A DNA stretch of 64,000 bases from the NCBI GenBank assembly GCA_956465555.1, contig OY101130.1, forward strand, positions 434,001 to 498,000, given 5' to 3'. This document shows positions 1 through 9,514 of the stretch, piece after piece. The translations under genes and the position numbers were made by a program. A model generated the notes under the pieces. That model was not told where the DNA came from, searched no databases, and worked only from the letters and a program-made list of their open reading frames with translations. Within the stretch, counting starts at the first letter, position 1, and each line of letters opens with the position of its first letter. Source of the DNA: Nitzschia sp. pyKryTriq1. Taxonomy: Eukaryota > Bacillariophyta > Bacillariophyceae > Bacillariales > Bacillariaceae.

Positions 1-359
1 TTTCGCAGATGATCTTTCCTCTTTCAGGAACGTTTTCAAACGTTCGCCGTATGAATGACGACTCGAAAAGCGATCTGAATCGTCGTCGTCGAGCGCGGCG
101 GAGATAGACGAAGTAGAGAAATTCATGGAAGCAGACTTGGAGTTGTGAGGGCGGGCATATGATGTCATGTACTCGTAGAGCAGTTGATCTTGAATACGTC
201 TACTTTTAGATGGAGTCAGTAGAGCACAGTAGAGATGATAAAACCAAAGATGAATACAGCAGGGTTTTCTGACTTGAGATCCTGGCCCATCCCAAACGAG
301 ATCTTACCAATAGCATTCGTGTCGTCAATCCAACAGGAGACATAGAGAGGTCTCTCATA
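1..359 (-). CDS. Partial coding region running off the left edge
   Basis: Two overlapping minus-strand frames look coding. The first is open for 47 codons from 359 to 219. It reads as a polar stretch (YVSCWIDDTNAIGK) followed by a hydrophobic, membrane-segment-like stretch (FIFGFIISTVLY). The second is open from 303 to the window edge. After about 256 it reads TPSKSRR, then QDQLLYEYMTSYARP, then a Ser/Asp-rich tail typical of a cytoplasmic region. Read together they resemble one membrane segment, a basic stop-transfer and a cytosolic tail, with a one-base frame change or an unrecognised tiny intron near 216. A possible acceptor (CTAG) lies just upstream of the first frame, which would place an earlier exon inside the transporter tail, so the structure is unresolved. 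Family not recognised. It could also be a decayed gene. Confidence 0.35.
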
Positions 360-1941
360 CTAGTGAATGAAGTTCGATTTCCCCATCCTTCGGTGCCGAT
401 CGTCTTCGGGCACCACTCGCATCCTCGGCCACTGGCGTAACTTTCGAGCTTTCGTTCGGTTCCGACTGGGCGATAGGAGACAATGCCAAGGAGTATTGAT
501 CTTGCCGCTTCATTGCAAACGACATGATGACCCAAAAAAAGGAACATATCGCCCAAAACAAACTCGACAAGAAAAATAGATTGAATGCCAGCGCGTGGGC
601 CTTTTCTTGCGAAAGGCCAGGAACGTCTGCTTCCCCGCTCTCCGCAGCAGAATCACCTGTACCACCTCCTTTTGCAAGCATGTTGCTCGTGAGGTATCCC
701 ACGAGAGGAGCGCCAAAAATGGCCCCAGACAACTTCTCCAAGACAATCCAAAGGGAAATAATCTGAGCCCGTTCGCTCGTATTTCGAGTCAAATCAGCAC
801 AGATCGGTCGGAGAGCTCCGGATTGTGTCCAAGTCCCCCACAAATGAAAGGCATTGATCCACAAAAGCGCCCACGAAAAGTCCTCGGCAAACAAGTACAA
901 GCCATACAGTGGAATACCCCCGAGGACACTCACAAATGCCAACCAAATCCGGCCTTGTGTTCCCCATCGATGGGCTGTGTAGTCGCCAAGATACCCGCCT
1001 AGCCAGCCGCCAACCGTCGCGGTGAGTCCATAAGAGAATTGAATGGTAATGATTTGATGTTTGGTGAAACCTCTCCAATCCATCAGTAACAATAAAAAGC
1101 TCATCATATCCCATGGGGTCCCACCAAATACCCCTTGAGCGACCATGCACATAAAAGCAGGCATGCGGATGATGCGTTGTAGGATTTGACGCAGAGGCAG
1201 TTGGGGAGGTTCCACTTCGTCATCGTCAGATGGGTGTGATTCCTTGGTTCCGTAGGCGTGTGACGACGCCATCAATGATTGTCTTCGGAATGATGGGGAT
1301 AGAGTCTTCAAAGATAAGTAGCCCATCACCAAGGATCCCACTCCTAGTACGTAGTAGGGTGTTTCCCAGACATCGAGGTATACTACCGCCGCGGCGGCAA
1401 GGGTCCCTGCCAGCTTTTCACACAACAGCATGAGACCAAAGGCCCGACCCCGCATGGCAATATCCACCAATTCTACCAGTAGCGTTTGACTCAATGGCAT
1501 GATGGACCCCAAGGCGACGCCGACTAGCGCTCTAAATATGGCTTGCCCCACTATCGAGTGCCCAAAGAATGCAATTCCCATGGTCGAAAAGCCCCAGGAT
1601 CCACAGGCAATAGCCAGCAGAAAATGGACCTTGTTTAGCCCATACTTGTGCACCAAGAACCCCCATAGTGGCAAACTCAAGGCATATGCGCCATTGGTAA
1701 AGAATGAAAAATAACCTAGTGTCTCCACGTCCAAACCCAGCGTTTCGGAGAGCATTGGGAAGGAACTTGCCAGTAGTTGCTTGTCCGCCGCATCCAGCGA
1801 GTTTATAATCACCAGGACCGCAATGGGCAGGGTACATAAAGCGCTCTGGCTTGTAAAAAGGGCGAGCCAGTCCGACATGGTCTTTTGCTTGGTGGAAGAG
1901 GGATAGCGCAACTGTCGTCGATGGGGCGATCTCTTGTTCAT
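355..1941 (-). CDS. Major facilitator superfamily transporter, spinster-like
   Basis: Predicted 528-residue polytopic membrane protein with 12 hydrophobic segments in two sets of six, split by a polar loop rich in Asp/Glu/Ser (around residues 220-260). TM1 runs into VIINSLDAADKQLL, resembling the spinster/sphingolipid-transporter N-terminus. The TM2-TM3 loop GFLVHKYG matches the MFS signature G-x-L-x-D-x-x-G loosely. The acidic, Arg-rich C-terminal tail is probably cytosolic. The longest frame opens at a GTG (1995), so the first in-frame ATG at 1941 is preferred. An ATG 21 codons further in is also possible. Substrate cannot be told from sequence. The stop codon overlaps the open frame of the left-edge fragment. 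Confidence 0.85.
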   Translation of the reverse strand: MNKRSPHRRQLRYPSSTKQKTMSDWLALFTSQSALCTLPIAVLVIINSLDAADKQLLASSFPMLSETLGLDVETLGYFSFFTNGAYALSLPLWGFLVHKYGLNKVHFLLAIACGSWGFSTMGIAFFGHSIVGQAIFRALVGVALGSIMPLSQTLLVELVDIAMRGRAFGLMLLCEKLAGTLAAAAVVYLDVWETPYYVLGVGSLVMGYLSLKTLSPSFRRQSLMASSHAYGTKESHPSDDDEVEPPQLPLRQILQRIIRMPAFMCMVAQGVFGGTPWDMMSFLLLLMDWRGFTKHQIITIQFSYGLTATVGGWLGGYLGDYTAHRWGTQGRIWLAFVSVLGGIPLYGLYLFAEDFSWALLWINAFHLWGTWTQSGALRPICADLTRNTSERAQIISLWIVLEKLSGAIFGAPLVGYLTSNMLAKGGGTGDSAAESGEADVPGLSQEKAHALAFNLFFLSSLFWAICSFFWVIMSFAMKRQDQYSLALSPIAQSEPNESSKVTPVAEDASGARRRSAPKDGEIELHSLV

Positions 1942-2407
1942 GTAGCAATAAGATAAGCCAGCAGGGAACGAGAAAACGACCGCGTTTCGTCTCACTTCAA
2001 AACGTCAGATATAGCGTTTTACTACAGCTCATGGACTATACAGGATATTTTCCTGGACTTTGCTACAGTAGAAGCAACAAGGTTGCCTCCATCGAGGTGT
2101 AGAGTGAAAAGGGAGAAAAGAATAAGCCGGCATCTGTTGACTATGCGTTGAAGCGATTAGAATAAATCGAGCCAGAAAAGATCGCTTCGCGATGCGATCT
2201 CTCCCGCCCGCGCGCGCTCGGCTCGCTCGCTCTCGTCGGGGTCATTTGACTCGCTGGACCGAATTTTCATCGAGAAAGGGCTGGGGGAGTAGAGGTGATG
2301 CGTCTGTCGTCTCGTTCAAAGTACCAGACTTGCGCCGCGACAGACCCATCATCCATCACACCACTCACTCATCGCGGTTGAGGCTGCAAGAAGTACCGAA
2401 TGTAGAA
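1942..2407. other. Intergenic, between two minus-strand genes
   Basis: Upstream region of the transporter gene. It holds a GC-rich run (CCCGCGCGCGCTCGGCTCG) near 2207-2225 and no convincing coding frame or RNA gene. Confidence 0.5.
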
Positions 2408-4774
2408 CTACAAACAACAGTGTGGCAAGTCTTGTAGTGGGAGCTTTCCATTTTGTCGTGCTTGGGACTCTCGTAGATATTCCATGAGATGGAAAGAAAG
2501 TCTAGCCAGCGACGATTCGCAAGGGAGAGCTACTGCATCGACAATGCTCGCGGTGTGTTCCAGAAAAGATATTGGGTCCGATAGTAGAAGAGGCCCACTA
2601 CCTGGAAAAATATGAGCAGATACGGTACAGTTCCCAGGAAGTTTCGTCTGATGCGATGACGCGAGGACGTGACAAGAGGATGCATCTCGTTGCTGATCTT
2701 GTGGCACTAATTGCAAGATGTGATGGAGGCAGTGATTCAATCTCTCCTTTTCAAGGATTTTGTTTCCATTCAACAAGACGACGACAAGGGTTTGACTGAG
2801 TGGTCTCCTAGTAGTAGCTCCAGACTGATCATGACTTGACGAATGATAAGGCTCGGGCCACGGTGGTAGCAGGGCAGTTCGAAGGATCATACCATACAAA
2901 TAACCTTCTCCTTGTGAAAAGAGCTCGGAAGCCAGTCGTTGGGATGGTACCGTTGGTAGAAAACCTTTTCGTTCCAACTCTTGAATGGTCAAAAGCTGCT
3001 GTTCTGGTGAGGGTTTCAGTTGGACCACATCGGCCGAGGACTTCAGATCATCTGGTGGAGATGATATCATCCCCAGCAGGGGCAAAGCATCTGGCCGTAG
3101 TCTCACAGAACATTTTGCATCCTCGGGATGATGATTCCAAATGATTCGACGTCCGGTAACTAGAGCAACCACTACAGAATTTAGCACATCGACCCATGTA
3201 GGACAAAGCTGCTGGTGCTGTAAGGGACCCACCACTCTGAGCCACCGATTCGACGACAACGACGACGAAGAAGAAGACATGGTCATACGTCGTCGATGCC
3301 GCCAAAGGGTTTCGACGTGAGATTCGTTGACAAACCAGTGCACCATTCGAGTATTCAGACGGGATGAAAAGTGACGTCCATCCCCTATTTCCGTTTCGTC
3401 GGCCGCCAAATAGGTCGCCGCATAGACATCTAACCACTGAATGTTTTCTTCTTGACACCATTTCTTTTGAAGCTGATACAATTCCCAAGACCGAGAAGCA
3501 CTCATGTAGAGTAGACGCTGATAGAAATTGCGCTTTCCAAAATGTCGTTCCAGCTCGTTTACGGCTCCTTGGTGTATTTGTATCATGGGAACATGCACGT
3601 GCAAGGCCGTCGGTGACTTCCACATTATAGTCACTTTGGGGTAGGTTGTTCGAATGTAGGAAATGAGTTCGTGCCAGGCCTGGCCATGATCGTCCCATGT
3701 TTTTATTTCTCCCCCACTGACTTGGTCGGGTGTCAACACATCCCACACCGCACTCCCTAGCAATAACGCCGTGCGATCGGACTGCAGTTGACCCGTCTTG
3801 CCATAATAGTGAGTCAAATGGTCCTTCCACTGTTGAACTGTGGAAGTTTTTAGTGGCTTTCCAATATTGGTAAATCGAATTCCGGGAAGCGGCTTGAGAA
3901 GTTGTCGAAGGAGCGAGTCTCCGACAGGAAGAACCGATTCAAAGTCATTCAGGTTGAGTCGATTTCGATTAGTGCTGTTGGTGGCAATGGGGGGCTCAAA
4001 GGATCGAAGAGGCGGGCCCCGAATAAACGTAGTCGTCGAGTACTGAGCCACGGAATTCCCGCCCGCGGACCACTGGCCTTTGGTGGGCGGGCCCATCCGA
4101 CCAATTCCACAAGTGTACTGAAAATAGACAGTCAGGATACCTGTAGTCTTCCCCAGTAGACAGCTGGAAAAGGGACCACATTGAAAGTCCAAACGATAAC
4201 GACCGTTCTGCAAATCCATAATCCACGCTGCTGCCGTGAAATTCCCTGGATTGGGTTTGAATTTGGATGATGATTCGTTCACCAAGCTGCGAGTACTTTC
4301 AAAGGGCGGGTCGTCATGATCGAAACGAAAGATTGAGCTGTCCGTGTAAGTCACGTAAAATTCATCTCCTCCCACAGTCTTTGGAGCGCCATGCTCATCG
4401 AATGTTTGTAATTCCCAGTAAGGGCATTTTGGAATCAGCTGAACTTGACAAGTGGCCGAACAGGAGGAGAAAATCTCCTTGTAGGAGGACTGGCTCAGAT
4501 CGCGGCGCAAGCGTTCCGCCAAGGAGCCATCCGGTGTTTCGGGCAAGAACAAAGAATGGGTTCCAGGGCCGGAATCCAAGCATCCCCTCTTTGAGACATT
4601 GTACTGGGTATATGAAGGGAATGGCGGGGCGCTGTCAATGCGATGGTCAAGATCGGACGCTAAAAAGGACGACGGAGCGTGGAGGATACTGTTGTTGACT
4701 AAACTCGTGATCAAAAGCACGGCGAGGAACGCGATTAATGAAGATTTCGATCGCCATCGCCATCGTCGGAGCAT
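2408..4774 (-). CDS. Membrane-anchored SGNH / PC-esterase-like protein with extra C-terminal domain
   Basis: Predicted 788-residue type II membrane protein. It has a basic N-terminus, a signal anchor at about residues 14-30 (LIAFLAVLLITSLV), and a lumenal part with several N-glycosylation sequons. The region from about 100 to 230 has a beta-sandwich look (filamin-like). Then GDSLLRQ (about residue 286) and DGRHF (about 466) supply the nucleophile Ser and the D-x-x-H pair. These are the hallmarks of the PC-esterase family, which includes plant TBL/ESK polysaccharide O-acetyltransferases and animal CASD1. After a Ser-rich linker, a further 290 residues (about 500-788) look like a separate alpha/beta domain with GEGYLYGMILRTALLP; this resembles O-fucosyltransferase-type sequences only weakly. 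Start set at the first ATG, because the frame opens at GTG (4786). Likely Golgi and polysaccharide-directed, by inference. Confidence 0.65.
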   Translation of the reverse strand: MLRRWRWRSKSSLIAFLAVLLITSLVNNSILHAPSSFLASDLDHRIDSAPPFPSYTQYNVSKRGCLDSGPGTHSLFLPETPDGSLAERLRRDLSQSSYKEIFSSCSATCQVQLIPKCPYWELQTFDEHGAPKTVGGDEFYVTYTDSSIFRFDHDDPPFESTRSLVNESSSKFKPNPGNFTAAAWIMDLQNGRYRLDFQCGPFSSCLLGKTTGILTVYFQYTCGIGRMGPPTKGQWSAGGNSVAQYSTTTFIRGPPLRSFEPPIATNSTNRNRLNLNDFESVLPVGDSLLRQLLKPLPGIRFTNIGKPLKTSTVQQWKDHLTHYYGKTGQLQSDRTALLLGSAVWDVLTPDQVSGGEIKTWDDHGQAWHELISYIRTTYPKVTIMWKSPTALHVHVPMIQIHQGAVNELERHFGKRNFYQRLLYMSASRSWELYQLQKKWCQEENIQWLDVYAATYLAADETEIGDGRHFSSRLNTRMVHWFVNESHVETLWRHRRRMTMSSSSSSLSSNRWLRVVGPLQHQQLCPTWVDVLNSVVVALVTGRRIIWNHHPEDAKCSVRLRPDALPLLGMISSPPDDLKSSADVVQLKPSPEQQLLTIQELERKGFLPTVPSQRLASELFSQGEGYLYGMILRTALLPPWPEPYHSSSHDQSGATTRRPLSQTLVVVLLNGNKILEKERLNHCLHHILQLVPQDQQRDASSCHVLASSHQTKLPGNCTVSAHIFPGSGPLLLSDPISFLEHTASIVDAVALPCESSLARLSFHLMEYLRESQARQNGKLPLQDLPHCCL

Positions 4775-5158
4775 CTTAGATGACACACATTATCGGGTAC
4801 TGTACAATATGTCGTCAGTGTCTCAGCACAACACAAAATAGATTGAATAGAGGTACATAGAATAGAAGAGGTCATCCTGCCATCTGCCATCTGCGCCCAC
4901 ATCCCACCCGCATGCATATGGTCAAAACTCGCACACGCAATAGCATCGCAGTCCTGCGAGTCTGAGACTCGACTTGTGTCGTTTGGGTCAATCATTTCCG
5001 ACGGCGGGCAGGCAGCCATGCGGGGATGGCTCGATCCATGCGACTTGATTCAAAGTAGTAGGACCGGCCTACCGGTATACATTCATTCGTCCAAGACTAC
5101 CGATACTCACTCCTATAAGCGGAAGAATACAGCATGGAAAAATCTCTCACATTTTATT
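4775..5158. other. Intergenic, upstream of the SGNH-like gene
   Basis: 384 bp between two minus-strand genes. No coding frame or RNA gene recognised. It includes short AGACTCG-type direct and inverted repeats around 4956-4976. Confidence 0.4.
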
Positions 5159-6614
5159 TCAATCGCTCCGGCGTGTCTTTGCTATCCGAGATAGGTATTG
5201 ATGGGCTTGAAAATACACCGTCGTGTGAGCATCAATAATTGGCGTCCAATCGTCAGGGTTCCGAGGATATCCGCCTCCCATACAAATGACGAGTGGCAGA
5301 TCGAGGCGAAGAGCAAAGTCATATACCAGCTCATTTCGTCGTTGGACGCCTTGGGCCGAGATATCCATGCGTCCCAGTCGATCGTCTTTTAAAATATCCA
5401 CGCCTGCCTGAAAAAAGATCAAATCGTAGTGCTCGGGACCTGTCAACTTTTCAATCCGTCTCAACCAATGATGCAGAGTCGTAAGATAGGTCGAATCGTT
5501 GCAACCGATGGGTAGTTCAACATCTAGATCGGACTTTTGTTTTTCGGAAAAGTAGTTCCCTTCGCATTGAATGGAGAACGTCGATACATTGGGTTGATCT
5601 TGGAACAAGACAGCATTCCCATTTCCTTGATGGACATCCAGATCAATAATCAAAATGCGCTTCACCAGATCCGGATAACGTTCCAAGACCACATTGGCCG
5701 CCACCGCAATATCGGAAAAGACAGAAAAACCTTCACCATAATCGTAAAACGCGTGATGGGTACCTCCCGCCACGTGCGCCGCCCAGGGAGCCATCTCTGA
5801 CAAGCCTGTCGTGGAATGATGTTGTTGGTGTTGCTGTTGTTTGACGAGGAGTTCCTCACAGACACTACACGCCGCAGCCAAAGTCCCACCCACAGAACTC
5901 AGTGCTCGATCCACCCCTTGCCGACTCCAGGGAAATCCAACATTGCGTTGCTCGAGTTCCGTTTGATCTCCTTTCAAAAATCGTTGAATGTACTCCTTGC
6001 AATGAGTTGTCTCTAATTCTTCTACTGTCGCCAGAGGGGAAACCACGAATTCTGTGATTTAAAAGAATCAAGAAGAACGCATATGAGCCAACTAGCGCAT
6101 TGCATCCATCGTCACGAATCTTGTCGCTTCTTTTCTTTTTGGGACTTGTCAACACTGAAGAAATGGCCGTTATTTACTCACCACACTGGACTAACTCTTG
6201 TTCTTCTTTGGGTAGCTCAGAAATCCATCGTTGCAGCTGCGCTCGAACTTGAGCATACTTTTTCATTGGAAACCGGTGCCGAGGAGGCAAGTGAACTTCG
6301 TAAACGTCATTGTAGTATATTCGGAAAAAGGGCGTTTTGCTGGTTGCTGACGGAGGATGAACATCAGCCGTTCTTTTTTCATAACTGCTGGAAGAAAATG
6401 CCTCGGAGCGAGAAGAGGCGGAATAGAAGCGCCGTTCTCTTCGCCGTTTCCCTCTAGCGACTGCCCAGTCATCATGATTGTGCACATGAGACGATGTTGT
6501 GTGAAATAATGACAACGCCATGGCCGTTCGGCCAGGGATGCAGTGGCAGGTTAAACCCAGGAGTGCCGAAGAAAAGAAGGGAACGACGAAGAGTTGTGGA
6601 CGACATCTCATCAT
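5159..6614 (-). CDS. Histone deacetylase family protein (class IV-like), two exons
   Basis: Two exons, 6614-6182 and 6051-5159, join through a 130-bp intron (6181-6052; GTGAGT donor, CACAG acceptor) to give about 441 residues. Exon 1 carries a variable N-terminus and then the HDAC opening YNDVYEVHLPPRHRFPM. Exon 2 resumes in frame as EFVVSPLATVEE. Catalytic signatures are present: GGTHHAF (about residue 240), DLDVHQGNG (about 282), GVDIL (about 362) and GGGYP (about 404). These give the His pair, the zinc-binding Asp/His and the third Asp expected for a Zn-dependent lysine deacetylase. The sequence is closest in style to class IV / bacterial acetoin-utilisation-like members such as plant HDA2. 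The first 45 residues are hydrophobic and Cys/His-containing, so an organellar presequence is possible. A Gln/His-rich loop (about 225) is low-complexity. Confidence 0.88.
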
Positions 6615-7682
6615 TGCTCACTTTCCAGACTGTAAACAATGTCAGTAGTCTTAGCTCCAAGGAGGGATGGAATATTGTCTGTAATAGTCGCGTCTATTAT
6701 CCATCCTTTACGGCAACAACATCACGACCGGCGCCTGCGTCGTGATCTGAAGTGTGAGGTTCGACAAAAATACCGGTTCCAGTACAGTACCAGTACTGCG
6801 TACCGGTACGCTGTACGACTACGGTACCGTATACCTATCGGATTCGCGATGTACAGAAACAGTCCCAAATGGAAATCCAATCGGATGTAGCTCCGAACCG
6901 TTTTGGGAGCAAGGATAATTACCATCTTCATCGCGGAAGATACTATTCATGGTTGAATCTGTCAGTTCCAAGATTGATCGGTGAGGACAAGGATCCGATG
7001 CCAACAAGTAAAGTCACCAAAGTAGAAGAATAGCAAGTGTCATATGCTTGAGTTTGAGACAGAAGTTTGTTACTTTACTTGCCTCGGAAGAGCAGACGAA
7101 CTAGACGGCTAACACGCTAACACGAACAACACTACAGCGCGGGACCGCGAGGGCCTCTGTCGCAATCATGATGACCTGGGAGCGAGAGCTCGATCGCCTG
7201 TCAGATCTCCATGACCGCCGGGTGCTCGTACACATCACAAGACCACCACTTAACTCCTAGTACTCTGTCTTGTCCCATAACCCAGAAGCAAATATACGCG
7301 ACCATACTAACTCCTCTCTAGAGATTCATTCTGACATGATACAAATTATTCTTGCATAGTGTTTTAGCAAAGCATTGGATGCTGGTCATATTGGCAAGAA
7401 CAATAATAAGCCAAGCAAAGATGATTTGTAGTGCATACTGCTGCACACCTACCGATTGGATCAATCGGATCAGTCTGTACCATCCGGTGAGGTAGATGGT
7501 GTCAAAAAGAGATACGTGCTATCCTCCCCATTTTGAGATGGGTTCAAGAGGTAAACCCTTTTTCCATGTATCATACCATGATTTTCCAAGTAAAGAAGTT
7601 GAGATAAGCTATACACTACTCACTGCGCAGGATTGTCTTGTCGACGGTTGTGCGAGTGCGAATGAGTGAGCAAAGGAATCAA
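6615..7682. other. Intergenic, about 1.07 kb, with a GTACCGGTAC palindrome cluster
   Basis: No gene supported. 6765-6835 holds clustered GGTACC/CCGGTA/CAGTACTG palindromes. A short frame near 7168-7260 (MTWERELDRLSDLHDRR) looks faintly coding and could be a transposon or gene remnant, but it has no support beyond its look. Confidence 0.4.
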
Positions 7683-9059
7683 TTATGGTAGTGTCGTCGG
7701 ACTGGCGTTATTCTTGAGGTGCGGCGGCTGTACACTCCAAAGATGTTCCACAATCGTATCGACCACGCGGTCTACCGTGTCTGGATCGGCATGAAAATGA
7801 TGCGATCCTGGCAAGGTCCGTATCGTTCCCAATGGACCCAAATAGGTCTCGGCATGATCCAACCATTTCTTCGAAAAAGGCCAACCATCTTGAGCCCGTA
7901 ACCACAAAGTTGTCACCTTGCCATTCCGAAGAGACTTCCAAAAGTCAAAAGCTTGCTCCAGAGTATGCGCTTGTAATGCCGGCCAATACAATCGCGAATC
8001 GTGTCGAAATTCCCATCCTTGTCCGCCGTTGATTGCTGCCGCTGCTCCCGGCGCCAACAACGCCCAAACAACCATTTCCTTGGCCGCTTCGTAACTCAAC
8101 CATTGATTTCCCGGGCTTTTGACGGCTGTTTGTTGCCGGGTTCGAATGGCGTCGTCGAGTGTTTTGTATATTCGTTTCCTCTTTCGTGGTTGTGGTCGTT
8201 GGATTGGCATGATGGCTGTAGTGTCCTGATCGGAGGGTTTTCTTTTCGTTTGTTCTTCCGTCATTGTTGACGTTGACGTTAGGAGGTCAGTATTCCCAGA
8301 ATATCGCTTCACAATATGTTGTCGCAACCGACCCACTACTCGATTGGGACGTTCAAAATCAGGACCAAATCCATCCAGCAAAATCAATTGTTCCACATGT
8401 TCTGGAAACGCTCCTGCGTACAAAATCGATGCCATGGCCCCCATGGAATGTCCTATGACAGTAAAACCACGGCCGTCATGATGATGATGATGATGATGAT
8501 TCGTCCATTCCAGCAGCTGCACCGCTTGTGCTACATAAAAGACGATATCGCTAATCATCGAGTATGGTGGATGATCCCGTGATTTCCAACTGGATTGACC
8601 ATGGCCTGGAAAATCAATGGCCACCAGTTCGACGTCCAGCATTGTCGGATCATGATGACCATTCACCTCATCGTTACTGCGGCAGCCGCAATGCTGTCGT
8701 GAGGATTGAGCAATTCCACGTAACAGTCGCGGTGCCAAAGCCGCAAAGGACCGACAGTTGTCGAGAAACCCATGCAAACACAAAATTCTTCGAACAATAT
8801 TAGAAGTGCTGCTCGAACGGTGGTGGCTGATGATGTCCGTCTGATCAATTCCACCATTCCTACTGTTCGGCAGCGTAAGATGCTGCTGCTGCTGCTGTTG
8901 TTGCTGCTGCGGGAAAGACCGCCACTTTTGCCCTGTCAAAGTCATTCCATCGCTGCATTCCAATGAGAAATTTTGGACCATCACCAGGACGGTGTCAGTA
9001 TTGTCATTGCCACCACCGGCGCCACCGACAATCTCGGGCGGTCCAAGATTTTGCATCAT
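7683..9059 (-). CDS. Alpha/beta hydrolase (SERHL/MEST-like)
   Basis: Predicted 458-residue alpha/beta-hydrolase-fold protein. The oxyanion strand motif is LCLHGFLDN (about residue 94). DFPGHGQS follows. The nucleophile elbow is GHSMGA (about 205), then LLDGFGPD, and the catalytic His lies in GSHHFHADP (about 420). The spacing and the FPGHG/GHSMG/DGFGP pattern match serine hydrolase-like (SERHL) and MEST-type enzymes. Two homopolymer tracts interrupt it: poly-Gln at about 50-59, encoded by a CTG/TTG run at 8880-8911 on the plus strand, and poly-His at about 187-193 (ATG/ATC run at 8479-8500), just before the nucleophile. A Lys/Arg-rich cap insertion lies at about 285-300. Substrate unknown. 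No targeting sequence stands out. Confidence 0.85.
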   Translation of the reverse strand: MMQNLGPPEIVGGAGGGNDNTDTVLVMVQNFSLECSDGMTLTGQKWRSFPQQQQQQQQQHLTLPNSRNGGIDQTDIISHHRSSSTSNIVRRILCLHGFLDNCRSFAALAPRLLRGIAQSSRQHCGCRSNDEVNGHHDPTMLDVELVAIDFPGHGQSSWKSRDHPPYSMISDIVFYVAQAVQLLEWTNHHHHHHHDGRGFTVIGHSMGAMASILYAGAFPEHVEQLILLDGFGPDFERPNRVVGRLRQHIVKRYSGNTDLLTSTSTMTEEQTKRKPSDQDTTAIMPIQRPQPRKRKRIYKTLDDAIRTRQQTAVKSPGNQWLSYEAAKEMVVWALLAPGAAAAINGGQGWEFRHDSRLYWPALQAHTLEQAFDFWKSLRNGKVTTLWLRAQDGWPFSKKWLDHAETYLGPLGTIRTLPGSHHFHADPDTVDRVVDTIVEHLWSVQPPHLKNNASPTTLP

Positions 9060-9514
9060 AGATGTAGTCTCGGATAGTTTTGAAGACTACTCTTTCATAC
9101 AAGTACAAAAGGCATAGCGTATGGCCGCACATGCAATATGCAATGGCTTATTGCAAGAGTGTGCGGAGTGCGATGCGGCGGTGTGCGATGAAATAAGGCT
9201 GATTCGACTCATTCGAGCCCTTGGCCTCACTTGTACTAGAGGTGAGAAGAAGTCGTGGCGCAACAGAAACACCGCAGTAAAATTGATAACAACATAGTCG
9301 TCAAACATGAATTTTGAATATCTAGATATAGATGTTTTCACTCTGTGATGAGTGCTCATATTATGCTGTATGAGTATCTTATGAAAGAAAACATCCCCCA
9401 ATGGAAGTCAGTGAATAGGGTGATGTGGTGAAAAGTATTGTTGATGGGTGTTGTTTTGCTGGGTGAAAGTCGTCGTCGTCAGTCGGGGAGGGTGGGCACG
9501 TCCTGTACAAATTC
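9060..9514. other. Intergenic, 455 bp
   Basis: Between the 3' end of the LRR gene and the start of the hydrolase gene. No coding frame or RNA gene recognised. Confidence 0.4.

Noticed and set aside
1942-1995. N-terminal extension of the transporter
   Set aside because: Would need a GTG start; unlikely for a nuclear eukaryotic gene. The same reasoning moved the starts of the genes ending at 2408, 16179, 20740, 22842, 25281, 51605 and 62526 and of those at 27856 and 46134.
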